The notes under the pieces: generated by a model | Database searches by the model: none | What the model saw: only the letters and a program-made list of their open reading frames with translations | What the model was told of the DNA's origin: nothing | Shown: positions 36,309-47,489 of the stretch, in pieces | Numbering within the stretch: position 1 is the first letter of the stretch | How the letters are laid out: every line of letters begins with the position of its first letter | NCBI RefSeq assembly: GCF_002005105.1 | Contig: NZ_MSCV01000019.1 | Span: 1-64,000, forward strand | Source: Methylocaldum sp. 14B | GTDB taxonomy: Bacteria; Pseudomonadota; Gammaproteobacteria; Methylococcales; Methylococcaceae | Length of the DNA: 64,000 bases | Reading direction: 5' to 3' | Translations under genes and position numbers: made by a program

Positions 36309-36325
36309 GCGGCAAGCGATTTCCG

Positions 36326-36354
36326 CGGCCGCCGAGTTGCCGGCGGCCGTTTTC
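36326..36354. terminator. Bidirectional hairpin between pgm and rsmA
   Basis: CGGCCGCCG pairs perfectly with CGGCGGCCG around AGTTGC, followed by TTTTCG on the plus strand. It lies in the 57-bp gap between convergent genes. Confidence 0.7.
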
Positions 36355-36365
36355 GATCGGTCGCC

Positions 36366-37148
36366 TTATCCTGCTTTTCCTGTAAGCGCGCGGGCCAAGC
36401 GAGCATAAGCCTCCAAGCCCAGCGTTTCCGCCCGAGCCTGTGGATCTATCCCGAGATCCTGGATTTCTCCCTCTTCAAACAGGTGCTTGAGAGCGTTTCG
36501 GAGCGTCTTGCGGCGTTGCGAGAAGGCCGCGGCAACGACCTGCCCCAAAGGCCCCGGATCGACATCCACGGGCCTGGTTTCGTGCGGTACCAGACGGACG
36601 ACGGCGGACATGACTTGCGGTCGAGGAAAGAAGCTCTCGGGAGGAACCTCGAAAAGACCGTCCGCGCGACAATAGTATCGAGCCATGATGCCGAGCCGCC
36701 CATAACTCTTGTCGCCGGGAACGGCGCACAGCCTGTCGACGACTTCCTTCTGCAGCATGAAGTGCATGTCCGCTATGCATTCCGTCTGCGCGAAAAGATG
36801 AAAAAGCAGCGGCGTAGAAATGTTGTAAGGCAAATTGCCGACGACGCGAAGCTTTTTTCCGGAGCTTAACTCGCAGAACCGGAATTTGAGTGCATCTGCA
36901 CGATGCAGGCGGAACTTGGTGTTACCCGAAAATTTTGTTTCCAGCGAGGCAGCCAAATCTCGGTCGATTTCAATCGCGTCCAAGCGTCCGCAGAGCGGCA
37001 ACAACGCTTCGGTCAGGACGCCTTGGCCGGGACCGATCTCCACGAGGTGATCTTCGGGATCTGGGGCTATTCCGAGGACGATACTCCGCACGACGGTACT
37101 ATCGCGCAGAAAATTCTGGCCAAACCGCTTGCGGGGCTGGTGATTCAT
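36366..37148 (-). CDS. rsmA: 16S rRNA dimethyladenosine methyltransferase RsmA
   Basis: The 260-residue protein dimethylates two adjacent adenines near the 3' end of 16S rRNA during 30S assembly. It has KRFGQNFLRD, the SAM site VEIGPGQGVLTEALL, and the catalytic NLPYNIS. Its ATG overlaps the pdxA stop by four bases, the usual surA-pdxA-rsmA order in Gammaproteobacteria. The apaG and apaH genes that often follow are missing; pgm lies there instead in the opposite direction. Confidence 0.96.
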   Translation of the reverse strand: MNHQPRKRFGQNFLRDSTVVRSIVLGIAPDPEDHLVEIGPGQGVLTEALLPLCGRLDAIEIDRDLAASLETKFSGNTKFRLHRADALKFRFCELSSGKKLRVVGNLPYNISTPLLFHLFAQTECIADMHFMLQKEVVDRLCAVPGDKSYGRLGIMARYYCRADGLFEVPPESFFPRPQVMSAVVRLVPHETRPVDVDPGPLGQVVAAAFSQRRKTLRNALKHLFEEGEIQDLGIDPQARAETLGLEAYARLARALTGKAG

Positions 37149-38143
37149 GACATCTCACCGAGTCTGCAACGCATTCTGGACGCCATGCCGATAGCCTCAT
37201 CGATTGCGGCCGCCAAGCTTCCCGCATCGGCTTTTCCTGTTCCGGCCAAATCCAAGGCCGTGCCATGGTCAACCGATGTGCGGATGACGGGTAGCCCCAA
37301 TGTGATGTTCACCGCGCGCCCGAAGCCCGCGTATTTCAGTACCGGCAGTCCCTGATCATGGTACATGGCGAGTACGGCGTCGGCACGCTCGAGATATTTC
37401 GGAAGAAAAAGAGTGTCCGCCGGCAGCGGGCCGACCACATTCATTCCTCGTTGTCTGAGCGACTCCAGCACGGGCTCGATAATCTCGATTTCCTCGCGCC
37501 CCAGATGACCGCTCTCGCCGGCATGAGGGTTGAGGCCGCAGACGAGGATGCGCGGTGCGGCAACGCCGAAGCGGGCGATCAAGTCCCGATCGAGGGTGGT
37601 GAGTACTGCGGACAACCGTTCGCGCGTGATGCTGCGGCTGACTTCGGCCAGCGGCAAATGTGTCGTTGCCAATGCGACGCGAAGACCCGGTGCGGCGAGC
37701 ATCATGACCGGATGGCCTCCGCTGATGTTCGCGATGAACTCGGTATGGCCGGTGAAGGCGACGCCGGCCTCGTTGATGATTCCCTTGTGTACGGGGGCGG
37801 TGACCAAGGCATCGAAGCGCCTTTCCAGGCACGCGGTAACGCCGCTGGATATGGTTTCGAGAACATAGGGAGCATTGGCGGCATTCAATCGTCCGCAAGC
37901 CCGGTCGACGGCGTTGGCCGTAGGCCACACTTTGAGTGATCCGGCTCGGTGCGGCTGGACCTCGTCGGTGCCCGGCGTTCGAATTTCGAGATTAAGTCCC
38001 AGCCGCTGCGCTCGTTCCGCCAACAGCCGGGGATCGCCGATTACCGTGAGATCGCAGGCAAGTTCCCGCTGCGCGATCTGCACGCACAAATCCGGGCCGA
38101 TGCCGGCGGGTTCTCCTGTAGTCAACAGTATTCTGGTGATCAT
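37145..38143 (-). CDS. pdxA: 4-hydroxythreonine-4-phosphate dehydrogenase
   Basis: The 332-residue protein acts in pyridoxal-phosphate synthesis. It has TTGEPAGIGPDLC at the N-terminus, TAPVHKGIINEAG and FTGHTEFIA with metal-binding His, LNPHAGESGHLG and MYHDQGLPVLKYAGFG. The true start is ATG 38143, which overlaps the surA stop by four bases; the longer frame has no homology. It sits between surA and rsmA in a tightly packed operon. Confidence 0.95.
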   Translation of the reverse strand: MITRILLTTGEPAGIGPDLCVQIAQRELACDLTVIGDPRLLAERAQRLGLNLEIRTPGTDEVQPHRAGSLKVWPTANAVDRACGRLNAANAPYVLETISSGVTACLERRFDALVTAPVHKGIINEAGVAFTGHTEFIANISGGHPVMMLAAPGLRVALATTHLPLAEVSRSITRERLSAVLTTLDRDLIARFGVAAPRILVCGLNPHAGESGHLGREEIEIIEPVLESLRQRGMNVVGPLPADTLFLPKYLERADAVLAMYHDQGLPVLKYAGFGRAVNITLGLPVIRTSVDHGTALDLAGTGKADAGSLAAAIDEAIGMASRMRCRLGEMS

Positions 38144-39489
38144 TGGAATGATGGCATGAAGGAAGTCGTTTCCGGTTCGTTCAAGCGAATTTCGACATAG
38201 GCCTCGTCGCGAATCCGGCGCAGCCAAAGCTCGGTTTCCTCTTCCGCTTTACGTTTGAAGATTTCTTCGCGGGCTTTGTTCTTCAACAATTCGTCGGTGT
38301 CGCTGGACTCTTGCCGTTCCAGAACTTGAAGGAGATGCCAGCCGAATTGGGTTTGCACCGGATCGCTGAGCTGGTTGACCGCTAACCGGTTCATGGCTTC
38401 CTCGAAGGGTGGAACCAAGGCGCCCGGCTGGACGAAGCCGAGATCGCCGCCCTTGATCGCCGAACCTTTATCGTCGGAGTGGCCCCGCGCCAGTGTGGCA
38501 AAGTCTTCGCCGCCTTCAATGCGCGTTTTCAAATTCAATAGCTTTTGCTTGGCGTCCTCGTCGGACAGTACTTCGTTGGGCTTGATCAGGATGTGACGCA
38601 CGTGAGTTTTGGTCATGCGCTCGTCCTCGCCGCCTTTGACTCCGAGCAGTTTGATGATATGAAATCCGCTCGGGCTTCGAATAGGACCCTCGATGCCGCC
38701 TTCCTTCATCGCGGGCACCAAATCGGCAAATAGGGACGGCACCTGGCTCAACTTGCGCCAGCCGAGATCACCCCCGCTCAGGGCTTGCGGCGAATCGGAA
38801 GAGCTCAGGGCGGCTTGCTTGAAATCCAAGCCTTGTCTGAGCTCGTCGACCAATCTCTCGGCTTTTTCTTTGGCCTTTTGCACCTCGGACGGCGACGCCG
38901 CTTGAGGGGTCGCGATCAGAATATGGCCCAGCAGATATTCGCTATCGCGCGTGACGTCCGATTTTCCATGAGTTTCCAGATAGTGTTGCACTTCGTGATC
39001 GCTGACCTTGATCTGGCTGTTGACCTGACTGCTTCTCAGACGCCCGACGGTGATTTCGTTGCGGATCTGTTCGATGAATGCGGCGTAGTCGATCCCTTCT
39101 TGCCGCAAAGAGCGGCGAAATTCCTCCAGGCTCATGTTGTTGCGCTGAGCGATTTGCTGGACCGCCTGCCTGAGGGTTTCGTCATCGACGCGGATGCCTG
39201 CTTTTTCGGCCAAATGCACTTGAATTTTGTCGACGATCAGGCGCTCGAGGACTTGGCGGGTCAAAATTTCGTCAGGCGGAAGCTGTGTGTTGTTTTGCAG
39301 TAGGCTGGCTTTGATGGATTCGACTTTTTGCCGCAATTCGCTTTCCAGAATCACGCCGTCCTCTACGACGGCCACGATGCGATCGATCGGTCCATCGGCG
39401 AGTACCGCCGACGGCAATAGGAAAAGCGACAGAAAAAAGACCCTGCCGAACCGGGTGCTTCTGGAAAGAAAAAATGAGATCTTGAACAT
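38140..39489 (-). CDS. surA: Periplasmic chaperone/peptidyl-prolyl isomerase SurA
   Basis: The 449-residue protein has a signal peptide (VFFLSLFLLPSAVLA), an N-terminal chaperone domain starting DRIVAVVEDGVILESELRQ, two parvulin domains (~190-290 and ~300-400; LGHILIATPQ and VRHILIKPNE) and a short C-terminal helix. It helps fold outer-membrane proteins such as LptD, whose gene lies 16 bases upstream. I chose ATG 39489; the upstream TTG would overlap lptD. Confidence 0.95.
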   Translation of the reverse strand: MFKISFFLSRSTRFGRVFFLSLFLLPSAVLADGPIDRIVAVVEDGVILESELRQKVESIKASLLQNNTQLPPDEILTRQVLERLIVDKIQVHLAEKAGIRVDDETLRQAVQQIAQRNNMSLEEFRRSLRQEGIDYAAFIEQIRNEITVGRLRSSQVNSQIKVSDHEVQHYLETHGKSDVTRDSEYLLGHILIATPQAASPSEVQKAKEKAERLVDELRQGLDFKQAALSSSDSPQALSGGDLGWRKLSQVPSLFADLVPAMKEGGIEGPIRSPSGFHIIKLLGVKGGEDERMTKTHVRHILIKPNEVLSDEDAKQKLLNLKTRIEGGEDFATLARGHSDDKGSAIKGGDLGFVQPGALVPPFEEAMNRLAVNQLSDPVQTQFGWHLLQVLERQESSDTDELLKNKAREEIFKRKAEEETELWLRRIRDEAYVEIRLNEPETTSFMPSFQ

Positions 39490-39505
39490 AGTCGGTCGTA
39501 TTCGA

Positions 39506-42271
39506 TCAATCGTTCTCAAGCCGGTAACCGCTGATGCTGCGTTGCAAGAACCGGTCTACCTGGTCGCCGAAACGGGTCAAGCCTTTCAACTCAAGCTGAA
39601 CGAAGACCCCGTTGTTGGCGACATTGCCGCCGTTTACGCCAGTCCGTACGTCGTTGATGTAATGCCGTCCAATGAGACTGAAACGCCAGCAACAGGTTTC
39701 GCGCTCGATTCCCAAAAAGCTTTCCAGCGTTACCTGATCCAGCAGCGAGTATTGCCAGCGGCCGATAGCATTCCACCCTTTTGCGAAGGGCAATCGGAAA
39801 GACACATCGGTCAGGTCCAGGCGGACGAAGTCGAAGTTTTGATCGCGGCGAAACCGATAGGCGATGTTGAGCAGATGATTGTCTCGGTCGTCGTACTGCA
39901 GGGCCACTTGGCCGCGGTCGATCGTGCCGCCCTCCGGATTCCACTGTCCGCCGGTACGAAGTGACCAGGTATTGGTCAATCTGGAATAGACTTCGGCCAC
40001 GAAGTTGGATTTGTCCCCGGTTTTTGCGGGGATATTGGGCAACGTCACATCGTGATCGTCGAAATAGAAAATTTCACCGATGCTGGCCCGGAGGCGCTCC
40101 ATCCCAGACACCTGGTCGATCAGTCGGGAGGTAAGCGCCAACGTGACCTGATTGGCGTCGCCTAGCCGATCGGCACCGGTAAACCGGTTCTCGCGAAACA
40201 ATTGATAAAAAGTGAAGTCATATTCGCCGGTATCGAATACGGGAAGGTTTTCTTGGTTCTTGTCCGGAATGTAAAGGTAGAAGAGTCGAGGCTCCAAAGT
40301 CTGAAGCAGCGGCGTTTCGGCCAGCTCGAATTCGCGCTCGAAGAACAGTCCGCTGTCCAGGGAGAAGATCGGCGCGGTTCGGCTCAGGCTGTCATTGAGG
40401 CCGGGGGTTTGATCCTGCAGCCAGTATTGGGTGTGCTGCAAGCTCAGGCTCGGAACGACGAAACCGGCGGCGGTTCGCCAGGGGTACGAGATCCGCGGTA
40501 TTACATTCAGCCGTTGGCCGGTGACTCGGCCGCCGGTGTGATTGAAATTGGCGATCTCACTAAAGCCGTTGAAGACTAAGCCGGTATTGCCCAGCCCTTG
40601 CCCGTAGTTGAAACTCACCTGCGGAAGCCGGTAATACGGTCTCCCTTCCGGGGGAATCGTGGGGTCGATCGTTTGATAGTAATCGGCCAGCGTCGAAATG
40701 CTGTAGTTCGAACCGACGTAATTCAGCTGGCCATAGCTGCGGATATGCCGCCGGTCGACGATATTCAGCGTGTTGCCCAACTCGTTCAGATAGCGATCGT
40801 CGGACACATAGTGCGCATCCACGCGGGAATACAAGTTTTCGGTGAACCGTGTATCGTTCAAGAAACCGACCTGGCCTCGGCTATCGCCTCGCACATCATC
40901 TTGGGGCATGTACTCGGCCAGCACGCGGCCCCGAGTCATTTCGGTCAGATACCGGAAATCGCCGCGCAGCAGCAGGCCGCGCTTGGTGAGGAGTCGTGGC
41001 GTGAAGGTGGCGTCATAATTGGGCGCTAGATTGAAGTAATACGGCGCCGTAAAGTCGAAGCCCCCCACCTTGGTGTTGCCGAAAGAGGGCGTAAGGAAAC
41101 CGGTCATCCGGCGGTCGTCGACCGGGAAGCTCATGTACGGCGTGTAAAGTAAGGGTACGCCTTTGAATTCCAGCCAAGCGTGTTTCGCCGATCCACGGCC
41201 GGTTTCCTTATTGATCTTTACATTGCGGGCGTGAAGCATCCAATCCTGGTCGCCGGGCGGGCAAGTGGTGTAGGTGAATTTCTCGTAGCGCGATAAAGTA
41301 TCGCTGTCGAAATGAGTTAAACGCGAGGTGCCTCGCGCCGGGATTGTCTCCAAAATGAACTGGGCGTTACGAAGAACGCCACGGTTCGTATCGAGCTCCA
41401 GGAAGCCGGTATCGCTGGAGAAGGTGAGTCCTTTCTCTTGATAGATGACATTGCCCTGTGCGTTCAAGGTTTCTGAAACGGTATTGTGGGTGACGAAATC
41501 CCCCCACAGCTTTTGATCCGCACGTGTCAGTTCGGCCGAACCGGTAAAGGTTGCGATTTCGTCGTCCACCATTTCGGCATAGTCGGACCGAATTTCCAAC
41601 GGTTGCTGTTCACGCGCCAGCCTGTCTTGAGGAGTCAGCAGAAATTCGGTCATAGGCGCCGATTCGGACTTGCCGGCGCACGCTTGAGCCCAGGGATTGG
41701 CCGGCAGTAAGGCGGTCAAGTTGCGGAAGCGCTGTTCGTCTTCCTCGGTAATCGTGGTCGTTTCCGCCCAATTTTCGACCTTTTGGCTCTCTTCCGAGAC
41801 CACGTGGGGAAGACCTTTGGGGTCGGGGCCGACTAAGGAGCAGTCCCACTCCTTGCCGGTTTCGCCAGGGCGGCAGTTCCAGCCGGGAGGTTTGGCCGCC
41901 GCGACCGATTTCGGTGGTAATGGCTGCACGGGTTGGTCCACAGGTTTCTGCTCCGCGTCTCTTTGAGACCGCGCGGGCTTGGCGGCCAGCGCCGGTTCTC
42001 GGGTCTTCGGTGGACGGACCGGTTCCGGCTCGGCAGTGGCGGGTGCCGATTCCCTCTCCTGTGTCGGCCCGGCCTTTTCAATCTCTGGCTCGTCAGGAGT
42101 CGTGGCGGCGGTATCGGGTTTGGATTTCTTGGTGATACAGACCCACTCCTTATCGTCCTTGCTGCGCTGGCAATCCCAGTCGGACGTGGCTCCCAGCAGA
42201 TAGGAAGGGCTCAGTCCAAGGCACAGGATAAACACCCATCGACCACGATTGAGATGAATCAGAAACACCAT
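39506..42271 (-). CDS. lptD: LPS-assembly outer-membrane protein LptD
   Basis: The 921-residue protein inserts lipopolysaccharide into the outer membrane with LptE. After a signal peptide come an unusual N-terminal extension, the OstA/LptA-like beta-jellyroll (~220-350, IRSDYAEMVDDEIATF) and a large C-terminal barrel. The extension (~30-190) is Pro/Ala/Glu-rich and contains two related cysteine modules, WDCQRSKDDKEWVC and WNCRPGETGKEWDC, absent from E. coli LptD and accounting for much of its extra length (E. coli ~784). The start is ATG 42271. It opens the lptD-surA-pdxA-rsmA operon and is divergent from amgK. Confidence 0.95.
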   Translation of the reverse strand: MVFLIHLNRGRWVFILCLGLSPSYLLGATSDWDCQRSKDDKEWVCITKKSKPDTAATTPDEPEIEKAGPTQERESAPATAEPEPVRPPKTREPALAAKPARSQRDAEQKPVDQPVQPLPPKSVAAAKPPGWNCRPGETGKEWDCSLVGPDPKGLPHVVSEESQKVENWAETTTITEEDEQRFRNLTALLPANPWAQACAGKSESAPMTEFLLTPQDRLAREQQPLEIRSDYAEMVDDEIATFTGSAELTRADQKLWGDFVTHNTVSETLNAQGNVIYQEKGLTFSSDTGFLELDTNRGVLRNAQFILETIPARGTSRLTHFDSDTLSRYEKFTYTTCPPGDQDWMLHARNVKINKETGRGSAKHAWLEFKGVPLLYTPYMSFPVDDRRMTGFLTPSFGNTKVGGFDFTAPYYFNLAPNYDATFTPRLLTKRGLLLRGDFRYLTEMTRGRVLAEYMPQDDVRGDSRGQVGFLNDTRFTENLYSRVDAHYVSDDRYLNELGNTLNIVDRRHIRSYGQLNYVGSNYSISTLADYYQTIDPTIPPEGRPYYRLPQVSFNYGQGLGNTGLVFNGFSEIANFNHTGGRVTGQRLNVIPRISYPWRTAAGFVVPSLSLQHTQYWLQDQTPGLNDSLSRTAPIFSLDSGLFFEREFELAETPLLQTLEPRLFYLYIPDKNQENLPVFDTGEYDFTFYQLFRENRFTGADRLGDANQVTLALTSRLIDQVSGMERLRASIGEIFYFDDHDVTLPNIPAKTGDKSNFVAEVYSRLTNTWSLRTGGQWNPEGGTIDRGQVALQYDDRDNHLLNIAYRFRRDQNFDFVRLDLTDVSFRLPFAKGWNAIGRWQYSLLDQVTLESFLGIERETCCWRFSLIGRHYINDVRTGVNGGNVANNGVFVQLELKGLTRFGDQVDRFLQRSISGYRLEND

Positions 42272-42488
42272 GCTGCGGCTGAGGTACTTTATAACTGAGA
42301 GGCGAGTCGCAAAGTGGCTGCCACACAATTTAAGCTTGTGAACGGAGCGGCAAGAGTGGCGACAGGGGCGGAATCGCGGAAGGCATTATCTTCAGGCTGT
42401 TCTTTATGGTGAAATATCCGGTCCAATCGCCGCATTCTACCGTAAGATCCACGTTATTCGAGTACTTTTCGACACAGGGACCGTCAAT

Positions 42489-44203
<1,715 letters not shown>

Positions 44204-44204
44204 G

Positions 44205-44555
44205 ATGCAGGGCAAAATGTTCCCGGAATCAGATGCAAGAGATCTCAGCAAAGAGAAACGGCTTACCCAAGTTATTTATGCCTTGCAGGCCGCGTCTTTT
44301 TTGGTTGGGATCACCTACATCGTCGCAGCGGTGATTAATTATGTGAAATGGCCGGACGTGGCGGGGACTTGGCTGGAGACCCATTTCCGTTGGCAAATCA
44401 GGACCTTTTGGTACGGCATCCTGTGGGGAATCGTGGGTGGGCTGACTTTGTTCGCTTTCGTAGGCTACGTTATTCTTACGGCCAATACGATCTGGATTGT
44501 TTACCGTATCGCCGTGGGGTGGATGGCGCTAAGCGAAGATCGGCCGGTGAGCTGA
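44205..44555 (+). CDS. Small membrane protein, DUF4870-like
   Basis: The 116-residue protein has three hydrophobic segments (about 25-45, 65-90 and 90-105) and a conserved-looking HFRWQIRTFWYGILWG. It starts one base after the murU stop behind GGAGG, so it is probably translated from the amgK-murU message. Similar small membrane proteins (DUF4870 type) are widespread with no known function. It does not look like an enzyme. Confidence 0.82.
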   Translation: MQGKMFPESDARDLSKEKRLTQVIYALQAASFLVGITYIVAAVINYVKWPDVAGTWLETHFRWQIRTFWYGILWGIVGGLTLFAFVGYVILTANTIWIVYRIAVGWMALSEDRPVS

Positions 44556-44560
44556 CGAAA

Positions 44561-44674
44561 TTGTGAAAAAACCTACTGCGCGGCCCGCCTCTACCTCTGC
44601 GATGCTCAACGTACTCCTTTGTACGCTGCGCTTTTCATAGCGAATATGGGCCGCTCGCGACGGGTTTTTCACAA
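44561..44674. repeat. Intergenic inverted-repeat element with internal hairpin
   Basis: TTGTGAAAAAACC at 44561 matches the reverse complement of GGGTTTTTCACAA at 44662-44674, and the similarity continues inward through GCGGCCC. The centre has CGTAC/GTACG around TCCTTT. It starts six bases after the small membrane gene and ends nine bases before the phosphatase gene. It looks like a short non-autonomous repeat or convergent terminator; only one copy is present here. Confidence 0.65.
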
Positions 44675-44683
44675 CCTCAAAGG

Positions 44684-45310
44684 TTAAAGTGCGTGCAGCG
44701 AACCGCTGTGAAAAACCAGTTGCCCCAGAAACTCTTCTCCCTGCTCCAGGCATTCGATCCGTGTGATTCCTGCGGTGGCGACCTTGATTCGAAATAGGTT
44801 CGACAAAGGGATGTCCAAAATATGGGCGAGCACCATGCGAATGGTGCCGGCGTGGCAAATAATGAGAATATGCTTTCCGGCGTGGCGGTTCAGAATGTCG
44901 TTCCAAGCCGAAACGATGCGGCTTCTGAATTCTGCGAGCCCCTCGGCATCGTCCGGGCGATTGGTCATCGGATCGCGATAAAAACGCTGGATCAGGCCGG
45001 GATCGTACTGAGTAATTTCCTCCCGCGTCTTCCCTTGCCATACACCGAAACCGATTTCCTTCAATCGCGGTTCGATTTCCAGTGGAATGCGGCTTCGCTC
45101 GCTCATTTCTTCGGCAAAGGCTTGGCAGCGGGCGAGAGGGGAGGTGACGATGACCTCCCATGGGTGATGCTGACCGACGGCTGCGCGCATCTGCGACCAG
45201 CCCTTGTCGCTTAGGGGATCGTCCATCTGTCCGCGGTAACGGCTTCCGCCCACGGGCTCGCCGTGGCGCATCAAGTCGATGAGAGTTGAGACGCGCTCGT
45301 CGGTAATCAA
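44684..45310 (-). CDS. Histidine phosphatase family protein
   Basis: The 208-residue protein has the phosphohistidine RHGEP motif near the start, [13 protein letters not shown], and the second His in [12 protein letters not shown]. It resembles CobC-type alpha-ribazole phosphatases and other small phosphoglycerate-mutase-like enzymes, but no cobalamin genes are close and the substrate is open. The frame starts at TTG 45310, which overlaps the argH stop (TTGA) and is preceded by AGGAGG at good spacing. An ATG start at 45271 would remove the residues before RHG, so TTG is preferred. Confidence 0.85.
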   Translation of the reverse strand: MITDERVSTLIDLMRHGEPVGGSRYRGQMDDPLSDKGWSQMRAAVGQHHPWEVIVTSPLARCQAFAEEMSERSRIPLEIEPRLKEIGFGVWQGKTREEITQYDPGLIQRFYRDPMTNRPDDAEGLAEFRSRIVSAWNDILNRHAGKHILIICHAGTIRMVLAHILDIPLSNLFRIKVATAGITRIECLEQGEEFLGQLVFHSGSLHAL

Positions 45311-46704
45311 GTCTTAGCCACCTCCTCGAGACGCTGCCGAGCTCGCTTTACGGCCGCCCTGACCTGTTCAGGAGCGGTTCCGCCGAAGTGTTTGCGTGCG
45401 CTGACGGAACCTTCCAGCGTCAGTATTTCGAAAACATCGGGTCCGATCGTAACAGACAATTGTTGCAATTCGGTCAATGACAACTGGGAAAGATCGCGTC
45501 CGGTTTCGATGCCCAAGCGCACGGCTTTGCCGACGATCTCGTGGGCATCTCGGAACGGAACCCCTTTCCGAACCAGGTAATCCGCCAAATCCGTGGCCGT
45601 TGCGTAGCCCTTCTGCGCTGATTTGTACATGCCGTCACGATTCGGTCGAACGTGGGGCATCATGTCGGCAAAAGCCCGCAGGCAATTTCGTAAGGTGTCC
45701 ACCGTATCGAACAGAGGTTCCTTGTCCTCCTGATTGTCCTTATTGTATGCCAAGGGCTGACTTTTCATCAGTATCAGCAGGCTCATGAGGTGTCCGAAGA
45801 CGCGCCCCGATTTGCCCCGGACGAGTTCCGGTACGTCCGGGTTTTTCTTCTGCGGCATGATGGATGAGCCGGTGCAAAAGGCATCCGGCAAATCGATGAA
45901 ACCGAACTGGGCCGATGTCCATAGAATCAGTTCTTCGGAGAATCGCGACAAGTGCATCATGATGAGGCTGGCACAGGCCGTGAATTCGATGGCGAAATCG
46001 CGATCGCTGACCGCGTCCAAAGAATTCGCAGCCGGTCGGTCGAAGCCGAGCAGTTCGGCGGTATAGAATCGATCAAGCGGAAAGGTTGTGCCGGCCAGGG
46101 CTGCCGCGCCCAAAGGCATGACGTTGACGCGCTTTCGACAGTCGAGCAGGCGCTCGTAATCTCTCGCCAACATTTCGCACCAAGCCAATAAATGATGGCC
46201 GAAGGTTACCGGCTGGGCCACCTGGAGATGGGTGAATCCCGGCATGATGGTATCCGCTTCGCGTTCCGCCAAATCGAGCAAGGCCTGCTGAAACCGAAGG
46301 ATTTCGCCGGTGATCCGGTCGATTTCGTGGCGCAGATACAGTCGGACGTCCGTGGCTACCTGGTCGTTGCGGGATCGGCCGGTGTGCAGCTTCTTCCCCG
46401 CTTCGCCGATACGCTCGGTAAGGCGGGCCTCGATATTCATGTGGACGTCTTCGAGCTTAACAGACCAGGAAAATTCGCCGCGTTCGATTTCCGCAAGGAT
46501 TTGTTCCAATCCGTCCGTAATGGTTTCGCATTCCTCTTCGTTTAAGACGCCGATCCGTTTCAGCATCGAGGCGTGGGCAATGGAGCCTCGAATATCGTAC
46601 GGGGCCAGACGTTTGTCGAAGTCAACGGATGCGGTAAAAGCTTCTACGAAGGCGTCGGTGGCTTCGGTAAAGCGGCCTGCCCAAGGTTTTGGTTCGCTGC
46701 TCAT
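45307..46704 (-). CDS. argH: Argininosuccinate lyase
   Basis: The 465-residue protein performs the last step of arginine synthesis, splitting argininosuccinate into arginine and fumarate. It carries the fumarase/lyase signature [12 protein letters not shown] and the N-terminal WAGRFTE, with length as usual for ArgH. The histidine phosphatase gene overlaps its stop. Confidence 0.96.
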   Translation of the reverse strand: MSSEPKPWAGRFTEATDAFVEAFTASVDFDKRLAPYDIRGSIAHASMLKRIGVLNEEECETITDGLEQILAEIERGEFSWSVKLEDVHMNIEARLTERIGEAGKKLHTGRSRNDQVATDVRLYLRHEIDRITGEILRFQQALLDLAEREADTIMPGFTHLQVAQPVTFGHHLLAWCEMLARDYERLLDCRKRVNVMPLGAAALAGTTFPLDRFYTAELLGFDRPAANSLDAVSDRDFAIEFTACASLIMMHLSRFSEELILWTSAQFGFIDLPDAFCTGSSIMPQKKNPDVPELVRGKSGRVFGHLMSLLILMKSQPLAYNKDNQEDKEPLFDTVDTLRNCLRAFADMMPHVRPNRDGMYKSAQKGYATATDLADYLVRKGVPFRDAHEIVGKAVRLGIETGRDLSQLSLTELQQLSVTIGPDVFEILTLEGSVSARKHFGGTAPEQVRAAVKRARQRLEEVAKT

Positions 46705-46810
46705 CGGGATCTTGTTAAAAGAGAACGGCTTTTGTTCCAGTCATTATAACCGGAGTGGTTATTCTTCGAAGATTTTCAGTTGACTGATACGGAAAGTAAA
46801 TCGCCAAGAC

Positions 46811-46850
46811 TTGACTTAAGTCAAAAGTACGTCTACGCGGCCGTTATACA
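46811..46850 (+). promoter_or_regulatory. Possible FNR/CRP-family site and promoter of bacteriohemerythrin
   Basis: TTGACTTAAGTCAA (46811-46824) is a perfect 14-bp palindrome of the form TTGAC-N4-GTCAA, close to the FNR/DNR consensus TTGAT-N4-ATCAA. A -10-like TATACA lies at 46845-46850. A start site near 46857 would place the palindrome about 40 bases upstream, the class II activator position. The gene starts at 46913. Confidence 0.5.
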
Positions 46851-46912
46851 GTTCTTCGGCCTATTCGGCATACAGATCACTGAACAAATTCAATATTCAG
46901 GAGACAAATCCG

Positions 46913-47320
46913 ATGGCCCTAATAGAGTGGACTAAAGAAGCATTTGGAACAAACGTCAGTGAAGCCGACCATCAACATCAGGAAATTTTCGCCATGTTGA
47001 ACGGCTTGCACGATACCGTCGCATCGGGTGATCGGCAGGCAGTCGGGCGTCAACTCGATGCACTGATCGATTATGTAGCCATGCATTTCAAGACCGAAGA
47101 AGATTTGATGCAGGCTCACGGATACCCGGATTACGCTGCGCATAAAGCCAAGCATGACGAGCTGGTGCAGACTTGTCTCGACGTTCAGAAGAAATTCCAC
47201 GCCGGAGCGCTCGACATTACCCCGGAAACGACCACGTTCGTCAAAGACTGGCTCGTCAACCACATTCCGAACATCGATAAGCATTACGGTCCGTTTTTTA
47301 ACGGCAAGGGCGTTGCCTGA
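46913..47320 (+). CDS. Bacteriohemerythrin (oxygen-binding protein)
   Basis: The 135-residue protein has all seven di-iron ligands in place: His22, His58, Glu62, His77, His81, His117 and Asp122. It starts MALIEWTKEAFGTNV, close to the methanotroph protein known to bind oxygen. In Methylococcus a homologue is proposed to carry oxygen to methane monooxygenase; that role is inference here. The upstream palindrome suggests redox control. A GGAGA ribosome-binding site precedes the ATG. Confidence 0.93.
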   Translation: MALIEWTKEAFGTNVSEADHQHQEIFAMLNGLHDTVASGDRQAVGRQLDALIDYVAMHFKTEEDLMQAHGYPDYAAHKAKHDELVQTCLDVQKKFHAGALDITPETTTFVKDWLVNHIPNIDKHYGPFFNGKGVA

Positions 47321-47384
47321 CGCCGGCAGACAGACTTAAGGGCTGCGTTTTTCCTCATTTCGCAGCTTAAGGCTCGTCATCCTA

Positions 47385-47420
47385 AAGATTGCCGGCCTCG
47401 ATGCCGGCAATCTTCGTTAT
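47385..47420 (+). terminator. Probable terminator after bacteriohemerythrin
   Basis: GATTGCCGGC pairs perfectly with GCCGGCAATC around CTCGAT, but the T-run is weak (TTCGTTATT). It lies about 65 bases after the stop codon. Confidence 0.6.
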
Positions 47421-47489
47421 TCATGATTTATTCACTTCGTTGCCTGTAGTAGCATTTTGGGGAGAAAATAACGAACTCGGATCTTGTAG

